NCBI GenBank assembly: GCA_905221605.1
Contig: CAJNDS010000306.1
Coordinates: forward strand, 28,918 to 92,917
Length of the DNA: 64,000 nt
Source: Symbiodinium natans
Taxonomy: Eukaryota; Sar; Dinophyceae; Suessiales; Symbiodiniaceae
Reading direction: 5' to 3'
The notes under the pieces were generated by a model. The model was given only the letters and a program-made list of their open reading frames with translations, was not told where the DNA came from and ran no database searches. Positions 23,420 to 37,308 of this stretch are shown here, one piece after another. Positions within the stretch are counted from its first letter, which is position 1. Every line of letters begins with the position of its first letter. The position numbers and the translations under genes were made by a program.

Positions 23420-23770
23420 GATAAGCCGGCGTGGTGAGCCCGGCAGTTCCGCATGGTTTTGCATTTTGCGAGCCATGACGTCCAAAAGTGACGACAGTCT
23501 TGCATCTCCCGATCCGGAAGTGATAAGGACGTAGCGTGAGACGTGCATCGTGTCCTAAACCTGCCCTTACGTGTGGATGAACGTGGGCATGAATTGCTCG
23601 GACTGCTCGGCAGGCTGAGTCGAAAGCTCTCCTACATCAAGGCTGTTCTGAAGAGGTGTGGCTTGCTGTGGCTCAACTCGTTTCGTCCTAGCTGTGCTGA
23701 GAGTCGATGTCGCTAAACCCGAAAGGAAAGACAGTAGCGAATCGTTCATGCTTCGGTGAGGATATGTCAT
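23420..23770 (-). CDS. candidate minus-strand coding segments, unrecognised
   Basis: Two neighbouring minus-strand frames look protein-like. One starts with ATG at 23770 and reads MTYPHRSMNDSLLSFLSGLA, then a Ser/Thr/Gln-rich stretch, and overlaps a GTAAGG donor-like site. The other, at about 23420-23548, reads HVSRYVLITSGSGDARLSSL, LDVMARKMQNHAELPGSPRR. The space between them is too short for a normal intron. No family is recognised. Confidence 0.25.
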
Positions 23771-26700
23771 TGGTTTTGACTGCGCACTCGCAGTGATGGC
23801 TTTGACAGGCAGATGGCGGAGTCAGGCGTAACCTTCAGTGAGGATCTCGTGGTGGCGTGAGTGTGAAGCCAGAAAATGTCCCTTCTCAACCCCCAACCCA
23901 GAAGAATGTACTTTTATTAATCAGGACCCTTGAGCTGCATTTCGAAAGGGGGAGGCCAAGGGCCTCGAAAACTCTTGTTGGGAGTCGATCAGGACATGTT
24001 CATCTTTCTGTTGCCTGGCGCATGGGCCAGGGCTCTTCCAAGCTCACTGCCGCCGAGGGGAGACAACGATCTTTCCTGTGAAAGCTGGCACCGCTGCACT
24101 TTTCCACAATTAAATCGCGGTGTTGCCAGTTGCCAGCAATTTTGTTCCCCCGACATCTTGAGACTCAACATCCAGGATCAGCACTAGCACTACTGCATTG
24201 CAATGTATTGCATAGCGTGCTGTGATGTGCTGCATATCAGCAAGCCGAAGCAAAAACAAACACCCCAAAGCCTAAATGCCAAGCCAAGCAACCACCCAAG
24301 TCGAGGTAGGGTACAGAGTCTTGGAGTCTTCAGGTGGGAAGAGTGTGTAAGCATAATGAAGTTTTCTAGGCTGTTTCCTGGGGCTCAGTATGCTGATTCA
24401 GGGTAGGGGTAAGGGCATATGAGTACATGGCTTGGGATGCAGAGTTGACGACTTAAAATGATTGCGAAGATTCGGACTCCTTGTTGTGCTACGGTTTGGC
24501 CTTATGGCTTCGTGTAGCCGCCTCATGTGGAGGTTGTTGTCTGTTTTCCACTGCCATCGCTCTTTCACTCACATTTTCAAGATTTTAACGCAATATAGCT
24601 AATATGATGTATAATATACATACAGAAAAACGTGTATGTGTATATACGTATGTAGATATCATTCCGTATATCCGGGCCGGGGCCCAAATCAGCCCGCCTA
24701 CCACGCATCTATGATCTTCAGTGGCCACCACCCCCTTGCTTCTTTCGGGAACGTAAGTTGCTTTGAGATCATTGGGCTTTGTAGAAGGAGGTGCCAGGTC
24801 CGTCACGGTTGCCGGGTGGGGAACGGGAACTACTGATCACTACTGAGAAGTTTTTTCCTAGTTTAAACATTCCATCTTCGACAAACCAGTTGCTTTTTGC
24901 GATTTGGGGCCATCTTCAATCGTAAGCATTCTCTGCAGCAAACACTACCCTGATCCTCAAAAGTAGATTCTCGAGATGTCGGGAACAAGGCCCCTGTGCA
25001 AGGCGACCGACACCTCCGAGGGTGGGTCAGTTGTCAACGAAGAAGTGTGCTAGACCTTATGCACCACCCAAAGCTTTCAAATCCACTCTTGAAGCCCTAC
25101 CAATTGAAAGCAGCACTAAGTGGACCTCGAGTGCACTTTGTTGGCTAGAGGGCTGGATGGCAGCTTCCAGACTCAGATCTAAAAGAAGCCACTTGGAAAT
25201 GGTGCGTGCCCCACACATCCTGCAGAAGTTCTGTGAGAGAGCGGAAGGGGGAAAGACAGAAAGGCAGAAGGAAGGAAGAAACAACAACGCACCGCGCACA
25301 TTAAATGACCGTGCGGGGGGCTGCTACACTGTTACACACAGGACCAAGGCCACCGGTGTTACATGCTACGCTCAGCTCATCATTGGCGGAGGAGGCCGAA
25401 TTATCCATCATCTTGATCGGATGCGTTTAGCTATGTGGGATTGGGGTGGGGGGTGCTAGGCTGGGACGTTGTCCAACAAAAGTCTGTACAAATCTTCCAA
25501 GCCAGCTACATGCCTTCCGGTTTCAGTCTACGCTTTTGCTCATGTGCAGAAACTTCCAACGAATGACACAGGTAATTCCGTGACTCAGGCTGACCCGGTC
25601 TCGCCAGAACCAGGGTGTTCACTTTTAGCTCGAAGAACGGGCATCGGATTTGTCGACTAAGCCTGTTCTGTGACCCGTCTGCAAAGCGCAGAGGAAGCTT
25701 CATGATTTTTGAGCCCTGGGTGCTGGGCTCAAGAGAAAGGTGCAATTTGGTCGTTTCTTGGATATTGATTCCAGCGCAACACCTAGGGCTCAGGTATATG
25801 TCACAACCTGACAATCTTTATACACGAGGGGCTGGAAGGCGTAGGCTGAAAGTTCCATGCTTGTAAGGTTCTTTCCCACGTCATTCTCTGAGATCGTAGC
25901 AGACAAAGCCCAATTCCGAATCCAGCTTTAGGACTGGGCGCAAAGCAAAGAGCAGGCGACATCAATCATGAGCAAGCTGTGCCTGGTCTTCTAGGGGTGC
26001 TAGGGGTGTTCAGAACGCTTATGTGCAGTCAGTTTCCAGTTAGTGTGGTTTCCTGATGAAGCAAATTGAAGCGATCTGCATTTGGGAACAGGTGTGTTGA
26101 TTGCTGTGTTCGGGCTGTTCGGCATGCTTTGAATTTTGTTTCTGGCCCCTCGAAATCCCAGGGTGACTTGTAACAAGGAGAGGCTGGCAGTGGCATGCAG
26201 CTACTCCTTGCAGCAAGGAGCATGGCGTTCCGGCATGTGGTGGCTGCAACAGCTGCAGCCGATGCATCCAGATAACCGTGACCTTCCGCAGCAATACTTT
26301 AAAATTGCTTTGGTGTGTTCTACCCGTCCCACAACTCTTCTGCTGGGTCGAGACCTTCCGATGCACGTATACTGGTAACACCTGCCCCCCCCTAAGAAAC
26401 CCAGGAAGATCCCAAGAGCATACATCGAAGTGACGGTGGTGCTGCCGTCTCTGTCGCGCGGAACTCGCCTACCCATCTGGCTGGACAGAAAAGGTCCCGT
26501 CTGACATGGAGCCAGTGCCCGCTGGCATTTAAACCTCCAGGGCTGCTTCTTAGTTTGAAGCCCTTGAAGCCCTTGATGACGCCAACGTGGTGGCACCGCT
26601 CTGGGCACTCATGTTCTTTCATGGCAGGAGTCCCTGTCGTGACGCTCGGGCAGATGCAATCGCAGCTCTGTCGCCCAGAGGCCTGCCATTGCCCCACACT

Positions 26701-29084
26701 CCCTGAAATACCCCAAGCTTAGCGGATTCACATTGCTTCACAAGCAATTGGCTTTGAGCGACCCGCAGATAGAAATCGCGCTGACATGCTTTGATTCGTT
26801 GCCGGCGCGTCCAAAAGGCGACGCAGGTGGTACAGAACTGCAGCGGCTTTGAGGACCAGAACGCCAAACTTTGGAGAATTGAGGGCAGTTGAGTCTTGTT
26901 CCTAAAGCAGGTGCTTGCACTATGGGGTTCCTACATTGAGAGTCAGGAAATCTGTCACTTGTCGCCCCATCGCGGAGCATGTATGCACGCACGGTGCGTG
27001 GAAATCGGGGCTCTCTCTCTGTGTTTACGGTGGGCCGGGATATGTCGTCGGGTGCAGTGGCACACGGCCGTACGTTATGGCATGTTGGGATGTTGGATGG
27101 GTTGGCTTCGTGCGTTGTCGAAAGATCACAGAGATCTCGCTTTCGCTTCGGTCCCATGCGCATCTTGGTGAAGTGCAGAGCTGTCATCACTGGCGTTGCC
27201 TTTGGCCCCTCGGAGTGCTCTTGGAATGGTCTGGGAGTACTCTTCGGGTGTTGGAGCTTTTGGAGTCTTCTTGGACTGCTCTCGGACCCTCCTGTTGAAG
27301 TGGTCGACGTTGTTTGGGGTCCACTGTTTTTTCGTCTTAGGCTTTAATGAAGGGACACGATGTGCCAGGACTTGTGGTAGTTTCATGAGTACAGTGCAGC
27401 ATCCAGCCTGTTTAACGTCACAATGACGGCAACCACTTTTCGAAGCAACAGTCGGGGTTCAGGGAGTCCTTGCAGAAGCCCGGGACAGTGTGCAAGAAAG
27501 ATGGAGGGGGGTGCTTTGCAAGCTGCCGTCTTGATTCGTAATTGGTAGTTACAGTAACAGGGAGCGAATGTACAACCCTGGCCTTGGTCCCTTCAAAGCC
27601 GCCAGCCATGATGGGAAGCTTGTTGGCATTGCAAATGTACAGTGATTTTTGGGTGGCAAGTCGCAATGGACTTGATTTCCTCGGTTCTACATGGCCACGG
27701 ATCATGCCTGCATGGGTACAGAACTGTTGATGGTGGAGGAGGTCATCAGATGTGCAGAAAGAACGAACGACAACGGTAAAAAGGACCGGCTGCTGATGGT
27801 GGCTGAGTAGCTTAGGAACCTGTTTGTGCTGATTATTTAGCAGATATAGTGTTGGTTGGTTGGTGTTTCCCTTCCTGGAGTTGCCAGGCTAGACAGTCAA
27901 ATCTTGTCCTGGATATGTTGGGTATTGTACTCGCTTTGAGAGTTCACAGATGTGCAGCAGGCTCCAGTGAGCAGCTACAGGAATCAGCTCGCCAAAGATC
28001 ACATGCATTCAGCCTTTTGGCTCGATTGCCCAGACTTTCCGCCTTCGCTACTCACGTACTGGGACCGCCCCGCGGCTGCAGTAGGATATAGTAGGATGAG
28101 AGCATTTTCAGCTGAAGGCTCTGAGTCTTTCGTGCAACTTGTCGAAAGTTAATGATCAGCTCAGGACTGGTTGTCATCATGTTGCGGGCAGTTGCTTTGA
28201 CAGTGTTGTCGAGGCAGGGCAGGATGTCATCAGAAACAAGGGCTGATCAGGCAAGACCACTCATACGTTTCCTAGCGCAGCCCTTTATATGGGACTCCAG
28301 CAGGACCGCGCTCCTGTCGGCGCAGCCTGCAGAAGCTCATTCGCAATGAAGACCGAAGCCCTGCGTAGAACAAGATTCCCAAAGCTACTTTTAGAAAGTG
28401 AAAGCCAACCCCCCAATCACTGCCAGTAATGCAACTTCCAAGACCTTCACCAAACCCGGAAAACGGGGAGCTTATGGGGCTTAGAACCCCAGCCTTCAAG
28501 CCTTCGGGCCTGCCCAGAGTTTACGTCGTACTTTGCAGGGTGCATGAGCCAAGTCGACAGCTGCATAGTCAGAGGCCATCAAGTCCAAAGTAACCGCAAC
28601 CCGAGCTAAGATCCAGGTTGAACTTCACACGCAGACGTCGTTGAAGCTCCATCTGCCCGACACGCCGATGCAGGGGGGGCAGGGTTTGAGTCGTTTGAGG
28701 ATTGGAAATTAAAAAAGTACACAGCCTGTGCGTGGGGGGGCACCCATCCTCCCACCGAAGTAAACACTGTCCTAGCAACCCTGAATTCGGTCCACCCTAT
28801 GTCGAACAACGATGGTTTAGGGTTCCTCATTCATCGGGGGCGCCAGTGTTTTCGAAGTTTTATTTGTCGTTGCTGCCATTCCGGGTACGCTTCTTTGGGG
28901 CTGCCGCTTGGGTGCCGTGCACACGCAGTCGCCTAGGCCCCCGCCTAACCCCCGACCCTGAACTCCCAGATCATCAGCCCTAAATCTGTCGACTCTACGC
29001 ACCAAATCCTGAAGGCTTGAAACGGTTTTTGGTTTCAACGTTTCTGAAACTAAGCCCTAAACCCAGGGCACCCCTCAGGACGGC

Positions 29085-29140
29085 CAGAAGTTTCTCCTGG
29101 ATCCTTTCTGGCTCCGCGAGCGAAGCCTCGAATCTGGCTC
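29085..29140 (+). CDS. 2OG dioxygenase, exon with WLRER motif
   Basis: After an AG acceptor (CGGCCAG) the frame reads KFLLDPFWLRERSLESGS. WLRxR/WLRDN is a hallmark of the N-terminal DUF971-like domain of gamma-butyrobetaine and trimethyllysine dioxygenases. The donor is uncertain; GT and GC sites occur at about 29138-29150. Confidence 0.5.
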
Positions 29141-32100
29141 GGTTTCCTGGTCGAATCTGGTCGAACGAGAAGCCAAGACTCAGGGATTGCAGGGATGTTT
29201 TGCGTTTTCAGGGTCCCGATTCAAGCTTGGGAGGCTCAGGGAAGATGATTTGATGTCGTGCTTGTGGCAGGATGGACGAAAGAAGAAGCCTTTACGTGGT
29301 CGTAGCAGATTATGTTCGCAGTGGGTCAGGAATCCTTCCCTGCGGCTTTTAGTACCCTTTTTCAAAGAGCCACCCAGGTTCCATTCCCACGAAGTCCAGT
29401 CCAAGCAAACCCTCTGCTTAAGAACTCTCAAACTCAAGGTCGACGAAATCACCCTGCAGCCGCTTCTGAACCCGCATGAGCTGCCAGCAGAGCCTTGAAT
29501 GCTACTTTGGATCGCTGGGCGCTTTGTTTGAACAAAGCAGAATTTTTGGAGCTCCGCTCAGGAGATGTCTTTCAAAAACGCGTCTTACACCAAGAGCAAC
29601 AACACAATCAAAGCCGCTCGGCCAATGCCCTTGCGGGCTGATTGCTGCTTGTCTCGCTGTTGTTTGTAGAGCATGCTCCGCTACTGCACTTTCGAACTTA
29701 CAGGGGCATCAATGTCTGCTTCCTCAGGTGGCCTTTACAGATGGGCATGTCTCTCAGTACAAGCTGGAGAAGCTCGTGGGGGACCGACGGAGTGTAGGAA
29801 CTTGAAAATTTCAGTTTGTTATGAATGATCCGCGAAGTAGTGTCTGCCTGTGTGAGTGTGGCAAAGGTACAGCGAAAGACCACTATAAGCACGCATACTG
29901 CAACCTCATCGTTTGCGTCGAAGGGCCGTGTAGCGTTGTGTATCCCGGAAGAGGTACATCCATAAAGCGAAGGTGTCTCCTGCAGGGTTCAGGATAGGGG
30001 TCACAGATCGTTAGCCCACGTGTCCTCCAGGAGCTCACGAACTTCAGGCGTGACCCGAGGGCCGAGGGAGAGTGTTGAAGCTCGAAATGAGGGCTATGAA
30101 TCAGGGTGCCTGTTGGGGTCTTTTCCACATCCTTGATGACTAGTTGTTATGACTTAGCCATTCACCGCGCCAGGGTTTCCTGTACTCCTCGCCTTTCGAA
30201 CACAGGCACCAAGCCATCCAGCCGAAGAGCTATCACAAGCCGGCGGTAAGGTCTTGGTCCGGTGGCAGTTCGGCGAAGAAAGCCAAGATCCAGCCTTCGG
30301 AAGCTGTTCTGTTTACGGAAGACGGCATATTTAAGGATGCTTTGTCGAAGCCTTCACAGGAAGGAGTGTCAGTGAGAACGAAGCGGTCCATCATAATATG
30401 TCGCTCCAGCAGATAAAGATGCACAGTCCAGCGGTCATCCCTGCACAAGCCCAGATCACCAGCTGCCTGTCTTCGACTACTCAGCAGTGGTGAACCAGGA
30501 GGCGCGATGCCCGTCACGTTTTGTCTGCTTTGGGCCTAGAGCGTTTTCGCTGGTCCCTGTGCAGGCATCCAAGCTGGCATTCATCGAGGCACAGTCACAG
30601 CATGCAAACATGTAGTCCTACAGCCATGCCAGCGACGAGTAGTGGGAGTCACTTGTGGGAGAGATGCTAAAGGCTGTCGAGTTTTTGGGGCCTGGCAGCT
30701 CATGGCCAGCGTTTATCATGGATATAATCCTGGATACAGACACCGGTGTCCCTTGGCCCCTGCCCTGACCCTGGAGCCCACAACTCTGAGACCTGGAACA
30801 GCAGCTTCGGGATCTTAATTCTGTCTTTCTTGCATGATTTGGGGTAGGCTTGGGGATTGATGTTCATCGAGGGCTGAAGCTTGGCCCTCCGTGAACTGCA
30901 GCCTTAACTCACAGGAAGTAGTACTTGGCCAAAGGCGGCTCGTGATTTTCGCTGCAACCTCAGCAAAGTCCTGAGCACTCCATTTGCCAACCTTGCAGGC
31001 GCTTTTGACCAGCGGCACAGCTCTGATCCGGCAAGCGCCACGCGCACCTTGGGCAGAAAAATGGTGTATACGGTGGAGGGTCTCTTTGAACATGCATTGA
31101 TGGCAACTACGGGTGAAGCTTCCGAGGCCCTCAACCTCCCCGCCACTATTGGAGTTTTGATACATGAATTGAAGGATCCTACGAACCCGAAGCTACGAAC
31201 CTAAATCTTCTGCTAAGGAGAGCGGCACTGTCATGAACCTCGGCTTCACACATCGGCTGCTGCTTCTGACGGCTTTGGGCTTGGGGGCTGAGTTTGAGCA
31301 GGATTTGCCAGAATTCGGTTAGGGAGGTCTAGGTGCTTTAGGTTGGGTTGGCGCCGGGATGCTGCAGGCAACGTTTTGGAGGGCAGCTGTAAACACCCTC
31401 CCATCTCGTACACTCGACACGTATCTACATGGTGTGCTCCAAACGCCAAAACGCCTCTCCTGCTCGTCCCCCTCCCCTGCCCCCCCCCACCGATCATGTA
31501 AAGAAGCAAAGAATGATGGGAGGAAGGCCTTGTGGGCTCAAGGTTTGAAGGGCTGACCTTTAAGCCAAGAGGCCAGGCCTTGAGGTCCAGAACTAGGGGG
31601 CCGAAGCAGGACAGTCAAGAAGGGCCCCACAAGATTTTCATATGGTTAGTGGAAGGGGGTTTTGGCTTTGGCTTGGCAACCATTGCGGGGTTTTGTTGGC
31701 CACGCTCGAGGCTCCTTTACAGTGCCGCCCCAAACCGAATGCCACTGTTGGAGGCCCTTGACAAGCCATCTCCACATCAACGCCTAGTATCACTGAGTAT
31801 TTGTAAGCTGCGCAGCCGCTCAGAAACTTCGCCCGGAACGTCAGCACCCTGCGAGAGACGGAGTGGGGCCCATGGTTCAACGTGCGCACGTGGCCTGTCT
31901 GCAAGATCCCACTAGGGCCACTAGGGGGATGGATGGGATGAGAACTGACTTCCAAGCCCGCTGAAGCCCGGCCCCAAAATGAGCCCGAGCCTTGAATCCA
32001 TAAGGAACCCAAGCTGAAGCTTTGTCTTGACAACGTCTTGACAACCCTAGTTCGCTTTTGATTCTTGGAAGTGAAGCACGCGGCAGGAAGCCAGATGCCA

Positions 32101-35100
32101 GCCAAGCGAGCGGAGCCGTGAAGCCTCTCGGCACCAGCCGGAAATCCCTGATCTTTTGGCTTCCACGTGGACTGCGGACTGCTGAGACAGGGCTTCTGGT
32201 TCCAGAAAGCCCCGCAAATCCGAGGAGATTTTGGGTTTCGGTTTCGGCGGTTTTGGGCCAGAGCCCAGTACTTCGCTAGCACATGCTGGCACCCTCTGAG
32301 GCGCGACCTTGCTTACACACCACGCGCAATCGGCTTCCACACGGACAATCCGTATCGCTCCCAGGCAGCATTGCACGATGCTTCTCCGGGATGGATTTGT
32401 CTGCATTTCGCGCTTCAATCTCTGAGGGCGAGGGCCGTGTGAAGTTTCAGGTGGAAGCATTCCGAAAGCAGGGCTAAGCTACCAAAGCAATGAGCCTCGA
32501 AGCTTGCTGTCCCAGAAACTACAGCGATCATGAACTGTAGTGCTCGGCGTTCTGCATGGGATTGTGCTCGGGCTCAGGTATGCGTAGCCTCAGCCGCAGT
32601 CGTTTGAGCAAGATTGACAAAGCGTTTCGTCTGCGGTGGACGGTTTCCTGTCACGAAACATGGCAGGGATGCACGTTACCAGTAGGATCTGCCTTTGCAA
32701 GGCTATCCAACGCCGGCAGCATGGCTCGCAATAGGGCCACCAGTGTTCAGCAGGTCGGGTTGCTCTGCCGGTGTCCAAATATGTGTATACACGGAAATAT
32801 GTAGATGTCCGTGTATATTCATACGTATACCTCTACGAGTTTGTCTATTTTTATGTACATGTGCATATATGCATGCATGTGTGTATATATGTCAGTGTGT
32901 AACAACACACCTGACATGGGTACAACATCAGTTCATGAAATTACATGTATGCATACTTCTGCAAGAGCTGGTCCCTTGCATGTTATCCGCCCAAAGCCCC
33001 AGACCGCATAAGGGCATATGTTACGTGGGTGCCTTCTCAAAAGCCATTATAGTATCACGAGTCTAAACGAACCCCGGACACTCAACGAGGATTTCCAGCT
33101 CCTCCATGCCGTGGAGCATTGCATTTGCAAGGACAAGGTGGGCTGTGCCAGTCGGGTCTCGCGAAACCACAATGTGCAGGCTTCTGGATTGATCCCAAGC
33201 GCCACGCTCCTGTGCCCGTTTGCAGCTAAATCTGAAAGCGCACCCGATAAGAGGCCTCAACAAACGCAGAGTCGATTCAGGAGCCGGGACCTCTTGAACA
33301 TAAACGGACAGGATACATAAGGATTTCCCATAGCAAAACCGGCTCTAGAGTATTGCCATTCAGGCTTTTTTGGGCTAAACCTGTCCAAAGGTGCCTTGTC
33401 CAGAGTGCTCAGCCCTGGCCTCAGGATTGGAGAGATGTCTCTTTAAGGTCTTTGTCATCATCTATCCATTTCGGGGAGACTGAGATATGGGCATTTTCAA
33501 GTTCTTGAATATGTGTCAGTTCTCTCGCAGCGAAACATCTGCCAAGCCCTCGCTGAGAAACCTCTAAACTGCAAAACCTGCAGGCTCTGGTGAGTAAAAC
33601 TTCTGATCGTGATAGGCAAATTGAGAGGAATGACAGAGGTCTCGCCATGTTCCCCCTGCGTCCTAAGAGTAGCCCGCTTCTAGAATGAATGGCTGCTTCT
33701 TTTTTTTGCGAATCTCTGGTGGGCCCGGTCAATGCCAGTGGTGCCTCTTCTTCAAGCTGCACCACGTTTCGATGAGGTGATCAACTACCTTGTGGATGGC
33801 TTCCAGATCGCTGAGGTCCTGAAGCAGGAGAGCCCCGAAGACTACGAGGTGCTAAGCGGCTCGGCCACGCGCAGGAGCAGCCCGAACCCGCAAAAATCAT
33901 CCAGACTTGCTGTACAAGGGTAAGGTCAGTACATGGAGATACTAAGCCTTCAGATCCAACGCTAAAGTCGAAGCCTTGACCTGTGTTTCCAGCAGTTTGA
34001 GGCCAAGTCCCAGCGACTCGACTGCAGAAGGGGTTTAGCAGCATCAAACATCGTCCATAACATACGGGTTCCTAGTGGCACGACGTTCAGATGTCTGTAA
34101 GTAGGATGAAGGCGCAGTCCCACAAACTGTTTCCGGGCGACACGCTGCATTTTGCCTTTGAGCCATTTTGAGTCCTTAGTCAAATTGGTGATACTTGTTC
34201 AAGCTCGATGTGTATGCTGGGTTTGTAAGCTTGCACATCGCGATCAAAGAAGCCTGGCACATGGCAACGTATCTGACAGTCACAGCACTTTGTTGAACAC
34301 GTCTTGCCTATTGTACCGGATTTGGATCTTGGGCCCAATGTCTGCACAAAATTGACCAACCTTGGGATAGATTTGGCTTTGACATCGGCTTACAGAGGCC
34401 ATCGTGGCTTCTTGTCATGCGTTGCTCCTTTTGTAATATGTTTTTTGGGGTACATGTACCTCGTTCTCACGCATGAAGCCTGCATTGCTTGGGAGCTTGA
34501 GGGCCCCAGCAACTACGAAAAATAGATTTGCCTCACACTTCGAACTAGGACCCGGCCACGTTGGTGTAAGTTGTCTCATATTTCGGTTTCATTTCTTTAT
34601 GCACGAGTCTGCGAATCTCCGATTCCCAGATTTCATCTTCTTAGTGCTTTGGTTTGTTTGGAAGCAACCAGTTGTGATTGAGCATAACATCACTGCCGCA
34701 TGAGCCTCCATGGACCATCGGAAAAATGCAATGGCGTCTAAGAGGATCGAGTGCACGGCAAAGACGCAAATTATGTCCAAGACATCCATTCAGACGGGTT
34801 GCCGTTTCGCATTTCCGTGGCGTGTTTCGTTCAGGAGGAGCTCTAAATCGCTACCGTAGCTTTTCCATGGCCAGTACTGACCCAGGTCCGCTTTGAGAAC
34901 AATGGAGGCGATGGCTCGTCTGCATTGGTCCACATCTCTCCGCATCTGGAGCCCCTTGACGACCATGACCACTCTGTAAGCGCTTGGTTTAGTGTTCAGC
35001 TGGGATTTGTGGCTCTTACGTAGGCCTTGGGGGTGCAGCTTGGTGGTTCGGGGATGTTCGGGGATCTCCGTGCAGGACATGCCTTCACAAGAGAGGAGTT

Positions 35101-37277
35101 CAGGCATGGATCAGTACTGGTGAGGGTGCATGCTAGCCATGACTGCCCAATTGGTATCAATTGGTTGCGTCGGTTACGTCTACGTGGGCTCTCGATGGCC
35201 TTTAGGTCGCTGAAGGGGTGCAGCATTCATCGCCTCCTGACCCGCGTCATAAGTGTGATCCGCACATTTCCACACATGCCCGGGCATCGCAAGCTTCAAG
35301 CCCTGTTCCTCTCCCCTGCCCGGGGCCTAAACGTCCTTAAGCCGCAAGTCAGAAACAGCGCAACTGTGTCGTAGCGGCTCGATGAGGAGCATATCCACAG
35401 CAGCAGTTGTAACTCAGTGAGCTGCGAGGGAACTGCAAGCGAATCCAGAACCTTGAGAGATCTCCTCTTTCGTCAACTTTTTGTCCTCCAAAGTTGCCCC
35501 GACCGTGCCAAGGCTCGATTATCCGAGCCCCTCCGGCAAGCCCGTTCTACAGGCACAGGGTTAACGCGTCCCTATCGAATCATTGACAAGATGCAACATC
35601 TCTCTCGTTTTTCCCGCTCTCTCTCTCTCTCTCGTTGTTTTTTTTTTTTTTTCCAGGTGTTTTTTGTGGCATCAGAAGCAGCAGTACTGAATGTACTGAA
35701 ACTTGTGTAGCATGGCCAGACGAGCTCCACATCCTAAATGCAACCGATGAGTCCGTTCCTTGAGGGATCTGTATGCGCTTCTGGCGACACTGTCGTTCGG
35801 TTGTTTTCCAACGCAATCTCAAAGAATAACGTGTAGCGGAATGAGCTCCTGTGTGAAAGGACTTTGCTTGGTGACTCTGATTAGAATTAGGCTGTGCCAA
35901 CGTTTTTGGAGCGCCCGGGTCCGCGGTCCTTCGCAGAGAGTTTGAAAGGTTCAGCGTACTGCAGAAGACGATGAACGCCTGCGAAGAGCAGTACGAATAG
36001 TACCAGACATGGTACGGAAGGCGTTTCAGGTCAAGTAGCTAAATATTCTAAGAACTCTGGATGAATGAGTGTATCAATCTTGTGTGCAAGGGTGTCGAAT
36101 GCCTCGGGCGTCAACAGAAGCACAGTTGAGCCTCAAAGTTTTGCGCGTAAATCCGCTTTTCCCTTGCCAGTCCGTACGCTTCTCCGCGAAGAGCGGCCAG
36201 CAGCTTGCTGAGGTGAAAGTTGGTTGCTGCTGAGTTCAGGGCATGTTGGCCATTGTCTTGCAGTAGGAGAGCCTCTCGGATTGCGCCAAGCAACAGGAAA
36301 GTTAGGGAGTTGTTTCAGTCTGAATCCCGGTCAATAATTAAGAATGGCCCCGTAGAAAGAGAACTGTGGGATCTCCGAGCGAGAAACCCTCGACAAGCCC
36401 TATCCGTCCTAAGCCTCCAAAAGTCCCGTGCTCTTCAGGCTATGCCTTGCACCCCGACAGCCCCACAAAGCCTTGAATACTGTTGAAACCCCGAAACCCT
36501 AAAGCGACCCAAACCTTGAACCGGCGCCTTGGCTCGCCCGAAAAGTGAGGACTCCGAACAGCAACCCTAGGGAGCCATGAACATGCCTAAAGACCCTTCA
36601 AACATCTTGAAACCAAGGTATGCCCCTGCTCTTGAGCCGGAGATGGCAGCAAAGTTCTACAAGGCCTTGGTCTTCGGCACTCTTGTAAATGTCTGGGCCG
36701 TGGAAGGGTTGTGGGACTTCACGTTGGAAAAACCATCTCCAGGGCCCATGCACCACAGGAGTGCGGTCAGGGATGCTTCAGATGAAGATGTGCCAAAGAA
36801 GCCATGCCATGAAGCCCTGCAATGTCATGCATGGTCACTATTGTTGTTTGCTGAGCTGCATCTGGTCTTTCATTTCAGATGGTGGCTGGTCGTCCCTTCG
36901 TTCCTGCCAAGCGATGCAACTGTAAAGCCTCTACGCCTAGAAGCCTACAGCTGCGCGACAAAGCATCAACGACTGCCAGACCCCAAAACCCCAAAGCCAG
37001 AAAACACAAGCGACCGAAGGCCCGCCGGCGCTTCTCCGAGCTGATGCACGAGCCCAGGCGCGAGATGCGAGAGTCTGCGAGAGTTGGGTTTTCATGTGAT
37101 GAAGAGTTTCGGGGCCAAGGGAATTGAGCAGCGTTTTTTTTTCTACAAGCAAGGCCACATAGAGACGCGAACATTGAAAGTCGGCCGCGTAGCATTTCGC
37201 CTGGAGGGCGTAGGTCGGCGTAGGGTCCGCGCAGGCAAGTCTACGTAGTAGGTCCGCGTAGGTTGTTGACTCACTTG

Positions 37278-37308
<31 letters not shown>

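Larger units (their letters stand above)
16316..29080. other. long repeat-rich stretch with no recognised gene
   Basis: No domain is recognised over about 12.8 kb. It holds a TGG repeat (17090-17137), AT-rich microsatellites (17431-17520, 18541-18612, 24590-24660), and G-rich tracts (17641-17656, 21077-21090, 22965-23053). It also holds degenerate repeats of a CTTGGGAC-like word at 19240-19380 and a few weak coding-like pieces (20111-20260 +, 20695-20790 +, 23420-23770 -). It could be an intergenic spacer or contain very large introns of undetected genes. Confidence 0.4.

Noticed and set aside
28011-28024. AGCCTTTTGGCTC resembles the dinoflagellate spliced leader with one base missing
   Set aside because: About 13 matching bases with one gap are expected at a fraction of a hit by chance in 64 kb on both strands, and no retrocopied coding sequence follows.
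30900-31165. Minus-strand frame SACKVGKWSAQDFAEVAAKI
   Set aside because: It overlaps the + strand dioxygenase exon at 30999, which has family support and a good acceptor.
31527-31542. GCCTTGTGGGCTCAAG, 13 of 16 bases like the 3' end of the spliced leader
   Set aside because: Match level is near chance for this window size, and there is no gene directly downstream.
34790-35107. Minus-strand 105-codon frame
   Set aside because: It is antisense to the VRFENNGG exon, which fits the dioxygenase order and phase.
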